Shown here: piece after piece, positions 1 to 6,198 of the stretch
Layout of the letters: the number at the start of each line of letters is the position of its first letter
Position numbering within the stretch: the first letter of the stretch is position 1
Assembly (NCBI GenBank): GCA_937899935.1
Contig: CALCOW010000144.1
Location: forward strand, 1-6,198
DNA: 6,198 nt
Direction: 5' to 3'
DNA from: an uncultured Phycisphaerae bacterium
GTDB taxonomy: Bacteria; Planctomycetota; Phycisphaerae; Phycisphaerales; SM1A02
The notes under the pieces: generated by a model
Database searches by the model: none
Told to the model about the DNA's origin: nothing
Seen by the model: the letters and a program-made list of their open reading frames with translations, nothing else
Translations under genes and position numbers: made by a program

Positions 1-257
1 TAAAGAACGATGCGCCTGCGGAAGTAGGTCACCCAAAGTAGAGAATTGTTGTTGCTTACGACCTCAAACCATCAGTATGAAAACCACTGTTCCTTCAAAT
101 TAACCTACTGGTCAGCAGGCTATCGAGACCACTGCTATGACAGAATCTGAACGCAGAGAAAACAGAGAAGTGGCTTTTCTCTGCCTCTCACAAGGCTCCG
201 ATGCTGAATACGTCGACATGGACCACTTCAACTTAGCAACACTGCTATTCTCAATGA
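1..257. other. Left-edge non-coding region
   Basis: No gene is supported here. One forward frame (positions 3-41) reads twelve sense codons and then TAG, so it could be the last residues of an upstream gene entering from outside the window, but twelve residues cannot be judged. A possible sigma70-type promoter for the lipoprotein gene downstream is TTGCTT at 52-57 and TATGAA at 76-81 with an 18-base spacer. Each box matches the consensus at about four of six positions, so this is weak. An ATG-started frame at 137-325 overlaps the lipoprotein gene in another frame, has no ribosome binding site and is treated as spurious. Confidence 0.4.
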
Positions 258-1349
258 ATGCGAATGCATGTGCCAATCTCTGCCTTGATGATCTTGCTCA
301 TGCTCACCGCTCAATTGGGGTGTAGCGGTCGAGTTCAACAACAGCAAGTAGCTATTGAACCTGTGATGACTTCGAATCCCGCCTTTGAAAGCGCGGTTCA
401 TTTGGGCGCGGGCTTTGATCTCGTCGCAGATGGTGGCATTGGTTGGGTTCCGGGCGATCAGGCACTCTATGGCTTACTTCTCAAGACACCAACACGGACA
501 CATTGTTGGTACATGCGCGTCACGGTGATGGGGCCTGACACGTTTGTAGAGGGAATTCGTGCCACCGAGCTGCCTCTTTCACCAACACACTGGTTTCGCC
601 CAGTGAAGGTCGTTAAGGATGATGGATCCCAGATCGATCACACCGTCTACCTCGATGAATTCACACAAGTCTGGCCTCTAAAGTTTGAGCTTTTCAATGA
701 CCAAGCCACCCTGCTCGAAACATCAGTGACGCTCACGACACCCGAGTATCTGATGCGCGATCTGCATCAATACGCCATGCCTGATGGTCCCATCGCACCG
801 CAACGGCAATTGCAATGGTCACAAAATGGGCGAACCATGACCGATCTCGATGCAGAGATTCGCCAACAGATGCGTCAGGTCAGCCAAGTCATCGCATCAC
901 TTCATACCATCGCCATGACGTACGTGAGCGCTGAAGCGATTCAGGATGTGCGCAAAAAAGCAGGTGCGGCCGTCATAAAAGGTCCGGGCATTCTGGATTT
1001 ACCTTGGATCACAACAATCATGCGCGAAGGTGCAGCCATGCTGATTGAGCCAGACTTTGAAAATGCCCAACCTGTCGAGATTGATTGGTTGGAACCAATC
1101 GGAGAAACACATGGGTTTGCCATCGACGTCAACGTGGAAGTCCAAGAACGCCAAGTCATGCGATTGAATGTGGTGGTCGTTCCGCCTGTGCGTCCACTGG
1201 AAGGGACCGCTGGCATTGCCGAGCTGCGTGCTTGGCATCTTGAGAACCCCAAACGTATCTTCTTAATGCAGTTACTGGGTGCTCAGGCGGCACAACAGAA
1301 GCCCATTAATTTGGCTCAACCTGCCACTCTCAACCAATCATCGAACTGA
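258..1349 (+). CDS. Predicted exported lipoprotein of unknown family
   Basis: I do not recognise the family of this 363-residue protein. The N-terminus is a clear export signal: one early Arg, a hydrophobic stretch at about residues 8-20, then Gly21-Cys22, the likely lipidation site. The lipobox is imperfect, with Gln at -3 where Leu or a similar residue is usual, although Leu at -2 and Gly at -1 fit. A short Gln run follows at residues 27-30, a typical linker after a lipid anchor. The rest is mixed, soluble-looking sequence with no further membrane segment and no catalytic motif I can name. No good Shine-Dalgarno precedes either ATG at 258 or the in-frame ATG at 264, so the exact start is uncertain by two residues; both keep the signal. 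It lies 97 bases upstream of the M1 peptidase gene on the same strand, so co-transcription is possible. Confidence is high that it is a gene and that it is exported, and low on function. Confidence 0.85.
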   Translation: MRMHVPISALMILLMLTAQLGCSGRVQQQQVAIEPVMTSNPAFESAVHLGAGFDLVADGGIGWVPGDQALYGLLLKTPTRTHCWYMRVTVMGPDTFVEGIRATELPLSPTHWFRPVKVVKDDGSQIDHTVYLDEFTQVWPLKFELFNDQATLLETSVTLTTPEYLMRDLHQYAMPDGPIAPQRQLQWSQNGRTMTDLDAEIRQQMRQVSQVIASLHTIAMTYVSAEAIQDVRKKAGAAVIKGPGILDLPWITTIMREGAAMLIEPDFENAQPVEIDWLEPIGETHGFAIDVNVEVQERQVMRLNVVVVPPVRPLEGTAGIAELRAWHLENPKRIFLMQLLGAQAAQQKPINLAQPATLNQSSN

Positions 1350-1434
1350 TTCATACCGCACCGAATCGCTCTGGTGGAATCTGCCTGTATGCTGTTCTCT
1401 CAATTGAACCGCTTCATGTCAACGCTTTATCAAA

Positions 1435-1438
1435 GGAG
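1435..1438 (+). promoter_or_regulatory. Ribosome binding site fixing the TTG start of the M1 peptidase
   Basis: AAAGGAG at 1432-1438 places the GGAG core eight bases before the TTG at 1447. The first in-frame ATG downstream encodes residue 27, after the hydrophobic signal and Cys21, and would remove both. The ribosome site and the signal peptide therefore agree on the TTG start. Confidence 0.8.
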
Positions 1439-1446
1439 ACTGACTC

Positions 1447-3381
1447 TTGAAGTCACTGCCTACCTTTTCATTGATCGGAATAATCCTAATAACCGCTCCC
1501 GTCGCATGCCGCCAGAAACCATCGATGCGTCAACCAGCGGCACGTCCAACAACGACGATTTTCACAGAGCTCGATCTTCCAACCCCCAATTCAATTCGAA
1601 CCATGACCGGTCATCCTGGACCCGCCTACTGGCAACAACAGGTCGATTACATCATGGATGTAGAACTCAAGCCAGAGACAAACATGGTCACTGGGCATGC
1701 TCAGATCACATACGTTAATAATTCACCGCAACAACTGAAATATCTTTGGATACATCTTGAGCAAAATCTAATGCGCCAAGACAGCCTTGGAGTTCGATCA
1801 GGGCGCCGTCGGGTACAGGACTTCACCGAAGGGATTGTCATCGACTCACTCTCTCAAAACGGCGAAGCGCTGCAGTATGCTGTGCATGACACATTGGGCC
1901 GGGTGGAACTCCCTACTCCCGTAGAAGCAAATGGTGGCCGCATCACATTTGACGTGCATTGGCACTTTGAAGTTCTTGATGGAGACACACCTCGCTTCGG
2001 CCTCGAAAAGGTAGAACAAGGCAAGGTCTATGAGATCGCCCAGTGGTTCCCAGCAGTTGCGGTCTTCAATGATGTCTATGGCTGGAATACGTTGCCTTAT
2101 ATCGGTGGCGGGGAGTTCTATACCGACTTTGGGAATTATGAAGTAAGTATTACCGCACCGCGCGACTATATCGTTGTCGCGACTGGTGTACTTCAAAATG
2201 AAGATGAAGTTTTTACAGCAGAGCAGGTTGAGCGTCTGACTAAAGCGCGCGGTTCAAGTGAAACGATCATGATCCGCTCTGAAGAAGAAGTCAGTGATCC
2301 AGCTTCTCGACCGAGTGGCCAAGGCGACCTGACATGGCACTTTAAAGCCGATGATGTCCGCACTTTTGCATGGGCTGCCTCGGATGCATTTATCTACGAT
2401 GCATGCAGTCTCGACGAGACCTTTATTTCATCGGCCTATCCCAAAGAGGCCCTACCACTTTGGGAAGACAGCACCCAGATGCTCCGAACGGCCATTGTTG
2501 GCTATAACAAGCAGTGGTACCCCTATCCGTATCCAACCGCTACCAATGTCAGCGGTTCGGAAGGCGGCATGGAGTATCCGATGATTATCTTCTGCCGTGG
2601 CCGTCGTAGTGAACGCGGACTCTACGGTGTGACTACACATGAAATTGGGCACAACTGGTTCCCTATGATTGTTAACACGGATGAGCGGCGCCACGCATGG
2701 ATGGATGAAGGTTTTAATACCTTCATCAATTACTACTCCTATGGGGACTGGTTCGAAGGGCAAGAAGGCCGGCGAGGTGATGCAGACTCTTTTGCACGCA
2801 AGATGGTGCGAACTGAAATGGTGCCATTGGCCACCTATCCAGATCGAAGTCCCGGAAGAATCCGCGGCACGCTCTTCTATGAAAAGCCCTCGGTTGGACT
2901 TGTCATGTTGCGTGAACACATACTCGGTCCAGATCGCTTTGATCCCGCATTTCGCGAGTACATAGAGACTTGGGCATTCAAATCACCACAACCAGCAGAT
3001 TTTTATCGCATCATGGAAAATAGCTCTGGAGAAGATCTTGCCTGGTTCTGGCGAGGTTGGTTCATGGAAACCAGCATGCTTGATCAGGAACTTGTTGACG
3101 TCACCTCGAAACAACAGGAAGACGGTACGATTTCCACCACTATTACGGTCGATAATCTTAATGAACTGGTGATGCCCGCCGATCTCAAAATGACTTTTGC
3201 TGATGGCACTACCATCATCAGACGCATTCCGGTCCAAGCTTGGTATCTTTCAGATCGAAACATCCAACAAGTCGATCACCAAAGCCGTCTGATTTCGGTG
3301 GAACTTGATGCCGAAAAGGATTTTCCAGACATCGACCGCAGCAACAACCGTTGGGACGCCCCACATCCCCCCCTCCAATAA
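1447..3381 (+). CDS. M1-family zinc metallopeptidase, predicted lipoprotein
   Basis: This 644-residue protein is a gluzincin aminopeptidase-type enzyme, expected to hydrolyse peptides from the N-terminus outside the cytoplasm. The zinc site is complete: His398-Glu399-Ile-Gly-His402, then exactly 18 residues to Glu421 (HEXXH-X18-E). The substrate-recognition motif is Gly374-Met375-Glu376-Tyr377, the GMEY form of the GxMEN motif. Tyr478 in LFYEKPS sits where M1 enzymes carry the transition-state Tyr. An N-terminal beta domain begins near residue 60 (YWQQQVDY), the catalytic helical region ends near the WFWRGWF segment at 533-539, and a small beta-rich tail with a WYLSDR stretch follows. The signal region (residues 1-20) ends in Ala20-Cys21. 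Pro at -3 makes the lipobox atypical, so a plain cleaved signal peptide is the alternative. The length suits the bacterial exported M1 group of about 600-700 residues and is shorter than PepN. The start is TTG. The gene follows an unknown lipoprotein gene on the same strand; no clear terminator follows. Confidence 0.95.
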   Translation: MKSLPTFSLIGIILITAPVACRQKPSMRQPAARPTTTIFTELDLPTPNSIRTMTGHPGPAYWQQQVDYIMDVELKPETNMVTGHAQITYVNNSPQQLKYLWIHLEQNLMRQDSLGVRSGRRRVQDFTEGIVIDSLSQNGEALQYAVHDTLGRVELPTPVEANGGRITFDVHWHFEVLDGDTPRFGLEKVEQGKVYEIAQWFPAVAVFNDVYGWNTLPYIGGGEFYTDFGNYEVSITAPRDYIVVATGVLQNEDEVFTAEQVERLTKARGSSETIMIRSEEEVSDPASRPSGQGDLTWHFKADDVRTFAWAASDAFIYDACSLDETFISSAYPKEALPLWEDSTQMLRTAIVGYNKQWYPYPYPTATNVSGSEGGMEYPMIIFCRGRRSERGLYGVTTHEIGHNWFPMIVNTDERRHAWMDEGFNTFINYYSYGDWFEGQEGRRGDADSFARKMVRTEMVPLATYPDRSPGRIRGTLFYEKPSVGLVMLREHILGPDRFDPAFREYIETWAFKSPQPADFYRIMENSSGEDLAWFWRGWFMETSMLDQELVDVTSKQQEDGTISTTITVDNLNELVMPADLKMTFADGTTIIRRIPVQAWYLSDRNIQQVDHQSRLISVELDAEKDFPDIDRSNNRWDAPHPPLQ

Positions 3382-3621
3382 AACTCGTATTCACCAATTG
3401 CTTTTGCATGGCTTTACATCGATGAAACTGCCAAAGATGACGGGTGATCGATAAGCACTTATCTCATCAGACCTAAAGAACAATTTCAACGTGGCGATTA
3501 AAGACGCCGATAGCAACTAATGCGATCTACTTGATTAGCACTCCGTCCAACCAAGTCAACGTTCGATTCGAATTTAGTATTGACTGCTCGCGTCTGGCTC
3601 AAGTACGAGAGGATAATCTCA
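3382..3621. other. Intergenic spacer between M1 peptidase and DoxX-like gene
   Basis: This 240-base stretch has no supported reading frame. It contains an imperfect palindrome, GATAAG-CA-CTTATC at 3450-3463, flanked by TGAT and ATCA arms. It also has two weak inverted repeats: GGCG/CGCC at about 3493-3508 and CTAAT/ATTAG at 3517-3538. None is followed by a T-run, so I see no convincing intrinsic terminator. No well-spaced sigma70 promoter stands out either. Confidence 0.4.
3609..3612 (+). promoter_or_regulatory. Ribosome binding site fixing the ATG start of the DoxX-like gene
   Basis: GAGAGGA at 3607-3613 has its GAGG core nine bases before the ATG at 3622. A TTG at 3580 would add 14 residues but has no ribosome site of its own, and the added residues (including Lys, Tyr and Glu) do not resemble the start of a membrane helix. 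The ATG is preferred. Confidence 0.7.
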
Positions 3622-4062
3622 ATGTCCAATGATCGATTCGTCATGACACTGATGCGTGTTGCTGTAACACTCATATTTCTTCTAACATTTTTACTTGCGG
3701 CGATTGGTAAGTGGATTGACGGTGGCGCTCCAGAGTGGTTTGTTGATCAATTTTCGGAGACTTGGATGGGGGCGTTTCCACAGACACCGATGTATCTGAG
3801 CATTGCCCTTCTTGAGTCTCTCATTGCGATTGCAGCAATCCTTAGTCTGTGTCGTGGTGAGTGGTTGACAATTGAAGCCCCGGTGCTGAAATATACGCTC
3901 GTCGCATCACTGTTTATGTTTATTATTTTAGGCTTCGGCGCTCGGACTGCTGGCGATTTCAATGCCGCCGCGAGTCACTTTTTCTACTTCAGTGGAACTT
4001 TGTTGGCACTGGTTGTGATTGACCGCGACGAACGTATCGCTGCCGTGGCATCGAGTAACTAG
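3622..4062 (+). CDS. DoxX/MauE-like four-helix membrane protein
   Basis: The 146-residue product is predicted to be an inner-membrane protein with four hydrophobic helices, at about residues 8-29, 56-77, 90-106 and 117-134. The layout is that of the DoxX/MauE group: a first helix ending in a Gly-Lys pair (residues 29-30), a loop (residues 31-53) rich in Trp and aromatic residues, and a second helix that opens after a Pro and contains a Glu (Glu65). Assignment is by topology and overall look, not by a decisive motif. Members of these families are linked to quinone-related electron transfer or disulfide/redox handling, but many have no known role, so no reaction is claimed. The gene is convergent with the SDR gene, 65 bases away. 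A second, clearer DoxX-family gene lies on the other side of that SDR. The protein is certain to be membrane-bound; the family assignment is moderate. Confidence 0.75.
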   Translation: MSNDRFVMTLMRVAVTLIFLLTFLLAAIGKWIDGGAPEWFVDQFSETWMGAFPQTPMYLSIALLESLIAIAAILSLCRGEWLTIEAPVLKYTLVASLFMFIILGFGARTAGDFNAAASHFFYFSGTLLALVVIDRDERIAAVASSN

Positions 4063-4067
4063 ACGAA

Positions 4068-4089
4068 CCAACGAGCACTTTCTTGTTGG
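4068..4089. terminator. Candidate bidirectional hairpin between convergent genes
   Basis: CCAACGAG (4068-4075) and CTTGTTGG (4082-4089) can form an eight-base-pair stem with one G-U pair and a six-base loop, starting six bases after the stop of the DoxX-like gene. The position between two converging genes suits a shared terminator. No real T-run follows on either strand, so it would be a weak or non-canonical one. Confidence 0.4.
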
Positions 4090-4127
4090 CCATAGAAGGC
4101 AATGCCGCCCACAACAAACGCGGTCCT

Positions 4128-4877
4128 CTATCCACGACCAAGAAACGGCATACTCAGTGGGAGCAAGGTACTCTCAACCATGTTGACATCAGGGGGCAGC
4201 GTGGCCATCAACATTGCGACACGAGCGATATCGGAAGGGTCCATGGCGCCCTCCTCTTGCATAATCTTTTTGCCGTTTGGATTCGTTTCCCACAACGGAG
4301 TGCGTACGTTTCCTGGCTCAATCACGCTAACCGAGATGCCATGATCGCGCCCGTCAAGCGCCATTCCATGTGTCATTCCCTTTAATGCAAATTTCGATGT
4401 GGTGTATGGAATCGCATTCAATCGCGGCACCATCGCAGAAACACTGCCGATATTAATAATTCGGCCACCACCCTGTGGCTTCATCACGCGAAATGCTTCC
4501 CGGCCACATAGAAAAGCGCCTGTCACATTTGTATTGATGACCGTCTGCCAAGTTGAGAGTTCGATTTCTTCACACAAACCACCAAGAGCGACGCCTGCAT
4601 TGTTCACCAGAATGTCAACACGGTGATGCGCGGCAATAACATTCTCAAAGAGGCCAACAACGTCGTCTTCTGAAGATACATCTGCCACAAAAACCAAAGG
4701 CTCATGGATCTCACACTCAGTACTCATCAGTCGTTGTCTGACGGCTTCTAATTTCTCTAAACTACGTGAAACTAAAACAACACGACATCCCTCCATGGCA
4801 AAAGCGAGTGCAATCGCCTCTCCAATACCAGAACTTGCACCTGTAATAATGGCCACTTTTTCATCTAGTTGTTTCAT
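4128..4877 (-). CDS. Classical short-chain dehydrogenase/reductase (SDR), NADP(H)-type
   Basis: This 249-residue soluble oxidoreductase has a Rossmann fold and the usual length for a classical SDR. The cofactor-binding motif is Thr12-Gly13 with Gly17-Ile18-Gly19, followed by Asp66 (ADVS) and Asn92-Asn93-Ala94-Gly95. The catalytic tetrad is complete: Asn117, Ser145, Tyr158 and Lys162 (YTTSK). PGNVRTPL at 188-195 is the conserved segment after the active site. Arg38 at the end of the second strand favours NADP(H) over NAD(H), which is an inference. The C-terminal LPPDVNM and PFLGRG segments (228-249) resemble a group of generic bacterial SDRs; the substrate cannot be read from sequence. The frame stays open upstream to 5021, but the ATG at 4877 gives the standard short SDR N-terminus just before the first beta strand. 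No Shine-Dalgarno is evident there. The gene is divergent from the DoxX gene at 5033 and convergent with the DoxX-like gene ending at 4062. Confidence 0.95.
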   Translation of the reverse strand: MKQLDEKVAIITGASSGIGEAIALAFAMEGCRVVLVSRSLEKLEAVRQRLMSTECEIHEPLVFVADVSSEDDVVGLFENVIAAHHRVDILVNNAGVALGGLCEEIELSTWQTVINTNVTGAFLCGREAFRVMKPQGGGRIINIGSVSAMVPRLNAIPYTTSKFALKGMTHGMALDGRDHGISVSVIEPGNVRTPLWETNPNGKKIMQEEGAMDPSDIARVAMLMATLPPDVNMVESTLLPLSMPFLGRG

Positions 4878-5032
4878 GAATTTAGAATACCAAAAAGTAC
4901 TACGAGACTTTGTCCCTTGGCCGGCCATCGATGCAATGGGCTTGTATTCCAGCATGTAAACGAAGACAAACGTGATTCTCATTGTTTGTACGCTGCCATG
5001 CCGATTAAGGCAATGAAACAAGGAGACGTGAC
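4878..5032. promoter_or_regulatory. Divergent control region between SDR and DoxX genes
   Basis: This 155-base region must carry the start signals for both divergent genes if each has its own promoter. It holds two overlapping palindromes: TGGCCGGCCA at 4918-4927 and CATCGATG at 4926-4933. They could be an operator, but short palindromes also occur by chance. A poor promoter-like pair for the rightward gene is TTGTTT at 4982-4987 with TTAAGG at 5005-5010. AAGGAG at 5020-5025 is the ribosome site of the DoxX gene. The open frame of the SDR continues into this region but lacks SDR-like sequence there. Confidence 0.4.
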
Positions 5033-5434
5033 ATGCAAGCCCTGGTTCTATTGCTCGCCCGCATTTTGATCTGTGTCATCTTTGCGCTCTCGGGCATTCA
5101 GAAGATCCTCGACTTTTCTGGATCGGCGCAGGCCCTGGCGGCAAAAGGAATCAATCCCAGCTGGTTTTTCTTGTCCGGCTGCATTGCGCTGCTCTTACTC
5201 GGTAGCACTTTGGTGGTCCTTGGTCTCTGGGCTCGATATGGTGCGGTTCTTTTGCTCATTTTTCTGATACCAGTCAGCTTCATTATGCATCCTCCATTTA
5301 GTGATGAGCCAATGCAGCAAATTCAGTTCCTCAAGAATCTCGCCATCATGGGTGGTCTCCTGTTTATTGTGGTCTATGGGAGTGGCTCACTGTCGATTGA
5401 TGCACTTCGATCGAAAAGTAACAAGAACGTTTAA
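5033..5434 (+). CDS. DoxX-family integral membrane protein
   Basis: The 133-residue product has four predicted transmembrane helices at about residues 3-22, 44-65, 68-84 and 102-117, with a short, basic C-terminal tail. The DoxX pattern is clear. Arg10 and the FALSGIQKILDF segment (17-28) end the first helix, followed by a loop with AAKGI (36-40). HPPF (86-89) follows the third helix, and KNLAIMGGLL (101-110) opens the fourth. Length and topology match the family. DoxX proteins are named after a thiosulfate:quinone oxidoreductase subunit, and relatives act in membrane redox or oxidative-stress complexes, but small stand-alone members like this one are mostly uncharacterised. The start is secure: AAGGAG at 5020-5025 lies seven bases before the ATG, and the first helix begins at once. 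The gene is divergent from the SDR gene and stands about 100 bases before the tRNA gene. Confidence 0.9.
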   Translation: MQALVLLLARILICVIFALSGIQKILDFSGSAQALAAKGINPSWFFLSGCIALLLLGSTLVVLGLWARYGAVLLLIFLIPVSFIMHPPFSDEPMQQIQFLKNLAIMGGLLFIVVYGSGSLSIDALRSKSNKNV

Positions 5435-5468
5435 ACGCATCTAAAAGTGGCCTCCATCGAATAACCTA

Positions 5469-5508
5469 TTGACACGTGCTTCCCCTTAACTTCTTGGGCG
5501 GGTATCCT
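5469..5508 (+). promoter_or_regulatory. Possible promoter elements of the tRNA-Pro gene
   Basis: A perfect TTGACA -35 box lies at 5469-5474, and a TATCCT box at 5503-5508 is 29 bases upstream of the mature tRNA. The 28-base gap between them is far too long for one sigma70 promoter, and the correctly spaced position (about 5491-5497) has no good -10 box. At least one of the two boxes is therefore fortuitous, or the promoter is non-standard. Confidence 0.3.
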
Positions 5509-5536
5509 CCGCTGCTCTTGTCCAAGGCCAACAACA

Positions 5537-5610
5537 CGGGGTGTAGCTCAGCTTGGTAGAGCGCGTCGTTCGGGACGACGAGGCCGCAGGTTCAAATCCT
5601 GTCACCCCGA
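5537..5610 (+). tRNA. tRNA-Pro, anticodon CGG
   Basis: A complete 74-base cloverleaf can be folded by eye. The acceptor stem CGGGGTG (5537-5543) pairs fully with CACCCCG (5603-5609). The D stem is GCTC/GAGC (5546-5549 with 5559-5562). The anticodon stem is CGTCG/CGACG (5564-5568 with 5576-5580), with loop TTCGGGA. The anticodon is CGG at 5571-5573, reading the Pro codon CCG. The T arm, GCAGG/CCTGT with loop TTCAAAT at 5591-5597, contains one G-U pair. The discriminator base is A5610. The next bases are CTC, so the 3' CCA is not encoded and must be added by a CCA-adding enzyme. C1-G72 is the normal bacterial tRNA-Pro acceptor end. Confidence 0.97.
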
Positions 5611-5615
5611 CTCTG

Positions 5616-5654
5616 ATCACCATGCCTCTGTGCTTCTCACGTGATTTTTGTTTT
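5616..5654 (+). terminator. Weak candidate terminator after tRNA-Pro
   Basis: ATCAC at 5616-5620 can pair with GTGAT at 5641-5645, and the second arm runs directly into a T-rich tract to 5654 (TTTTGTTTT). The five-base stem with a 20-base loop is weak, so the T-rich tract just after the tRNA is the main support. Confidence 0.3.
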
Positions 5655-5852
5655 AGATCCAAGAAGAGAACTGATCACATGCCCGCGAGATAAGTGCTCT
5701 GGAAACAACCTTTTCGAGTCCTGCCAGGGTTTTATCATTGCGAAGAGAAACCATTTGGCCCTGTCGACATTTGTGCAATAAAAGGCTGAGTCTAAACGTT
5801 CTAATAGAGCCCCGTAGGCTCACCATTACCAAATCTATCTAGGAGACTGATC
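5655..5852. other. Leader region of the terminal lipoprotein gene
   Basis: No gene is supported in this stretch. It contains a short hairpin, GAGCC (5807-5811) with GGCTC (5817-5821) and a five-base loop, about 20 bases before the ribosome site of the next gene. There is a weak promoter-like pair, TTGGCC at 5755-5760 and ATAAAA at 5778-5783. CTGATCACATGCC at 5671-5683 nearly repeats the bases at 5613-5626. Confidence 0.35.
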
Positions 5853-6198
5853 ATGCTCTATCGATCATTTGCAAGCTTCTTCCTGGTGATCATGGCACTC
5901 TGTTTGGGCGCCTGTTCAAGCGTTGTTTTCAAACAACCTGTTGGCAGCGCTATCGAAGACAAAGAGCAATTACAAAAGCTAGCAGGCGTCTGGAGTACGG
6001 GACCATCTGATGAAGTTGTCTTTGTTCAGCCATTGGAAAATGGAAACATTGTGATAGGCGGAGTCTCATGGAAGGCCGACCAGAAAAAGTTTGACGTTCG
6101 ACAGGCAACCGGCGTTGTTACCGAACTCGACGGCAACCACTACATTAATCTGCTCGATTCAGAGGACGCTAAAGTTAAAGATAAGTACTTCGTCGTTC
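5853..6198 (+). CDS. Predicted lipoprotein, 3' end cut by the window
   Basis: The reading frame is open from the ATG at 5853 to the window edge, giving 115 residues and no stop. AGGAGA at 5841-5846 is a strong ribosome site seven bases before the ATG. The N-terminus is a canonical lipoprotein signal: Arg4, a hydrophobic core at residues 6-19, and the lipobox Leu18-Gly19-Ala20-Cys21, which fits the consensus fully. After a Ser-rich start the mature part contains LAGVWS (43-48), reminiscent of the Gly-x-Trp opening of small beta-barrel or lipocalin-like folds, and then alternating polar and hydrophobic stretches that suggest beta strands. The family cannot be named from this part, and the lipocalin likeness is only an impression. 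It is 242 bases downstream of the tRNA and probably has its own promoter. Confidence 0.85.
   Translation, partial: MLYRSFASFFLVIMALCLGACSSVVFKQPVGSAIEDKEQLQKLAGVWSTGPSDEVVFVQPLENGNIVIGGVSWKADQKKFDVRQATGVVTELDGNHYINLLDSEDAKVKDKYFVV

Noticed and set aside
137..325. 62-residue frame before the first lipoprotein gene
   Set aside because: It has no ribosome site, its end overlaps the signal peptide coding region in another frame, and the product resembles no protein I know.
316..325. GGGGTGTAGC identical to the start of the tRNA gene
   Set aside because: It lies inside the lipoprotein coding sequence, is only ten bases long and has no tRNA fold around it.
1374..1718. 114-residue frame overlapping the start of the M1 peptidase gene
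   Set aside because: It is out of frame with a clear M1 gene and has low-complexity composition rich in Arg, Ser, Asn and Thr; it is a shadow of the real gene.
4878..5021. N-terminal extension of the SDR to 5021
   Set aside because: The added 48 residues are unlike an SDR start, and the ATG at 4877 gives the standard N-terminus before the first strand.
5537..5610. tRNA-Pro as an integration site for a mobile element
   Set aside because: I see no integrase gene and no second copy of the tRNA 3' end in the window.
5622..5693. 23-codon ATG frame after the tRNA
   Set aside because: It has no ribosome site and runs across a T-rich, terminator-like tract.
3454..5698. 12-base inverted match between two spacers (AGCACTTATCTC at 3454-3465 and its complement at 5687-5698)
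   Set aside because: About one such 12-base match is expected by chance in a window of this size, and no longer homology surrounds it.

Overview
The window looks like an ordinary chromosomal stretch from a free-living Gram-negative-type bacterium of roughly 50% GC. I favour a planctomycete-like lineage (Planctomycetota, possibly Phycisphaerae). That is an inference from the number of short lipoprotein-type genes, the style of the M1 peptidase and SDR proteins, a TTG start, loosely packed genes and a tRNA without an encoded CCA. No marker gene here proves the taxonomy.

Layout, left to right. Positions 1-257 hold no supported gene. A 363-residue predicted lipoprotein of unknown family (258-1349, +) is followed after 97 bases by an envelope-anchored M1-family zinc metallopeptidase (1447-3381, +) with an intact HEXXH-X18-E site and a TTG start backed by a strong ribosome binding site. 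After a 240-base spacer comes a four-helix DoxX/MauE-like membrane protein (3622-4062, +). It converges on a classical short-chain dehydrogenase/reductase (4128-4877, -), with a small hairpin between the two. The SDR is divergent from a second, more typical DoxX-family membrane protein (5033-5434, +). A complete tRNA-Pro(CGG) lies at 5537-5610. The window closes with the first 115 residues of another lipoprotein (5853 to the edge, +), which is cut by the window end.

How the genes may work together: the first lipoprotein and the M1 peptidase are co-directional and both predicted to be exported, so they may form a two-gene envelope unit, but no sequence motif links them. The two DoxX-like proteins flank a soluble NADP(H)-type oxidoreductase. 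A shared redox role is possible, but the opposite strand of the SDR argues against a simple operon. I see no mobile element, CRISPR array, integrase, toxin-antitoxin pair or defence system, and no clear sign of an undescribed system. The most open questions are the unrecognised lipoproteins and the DoxX-SDR-DoxX arrangement.
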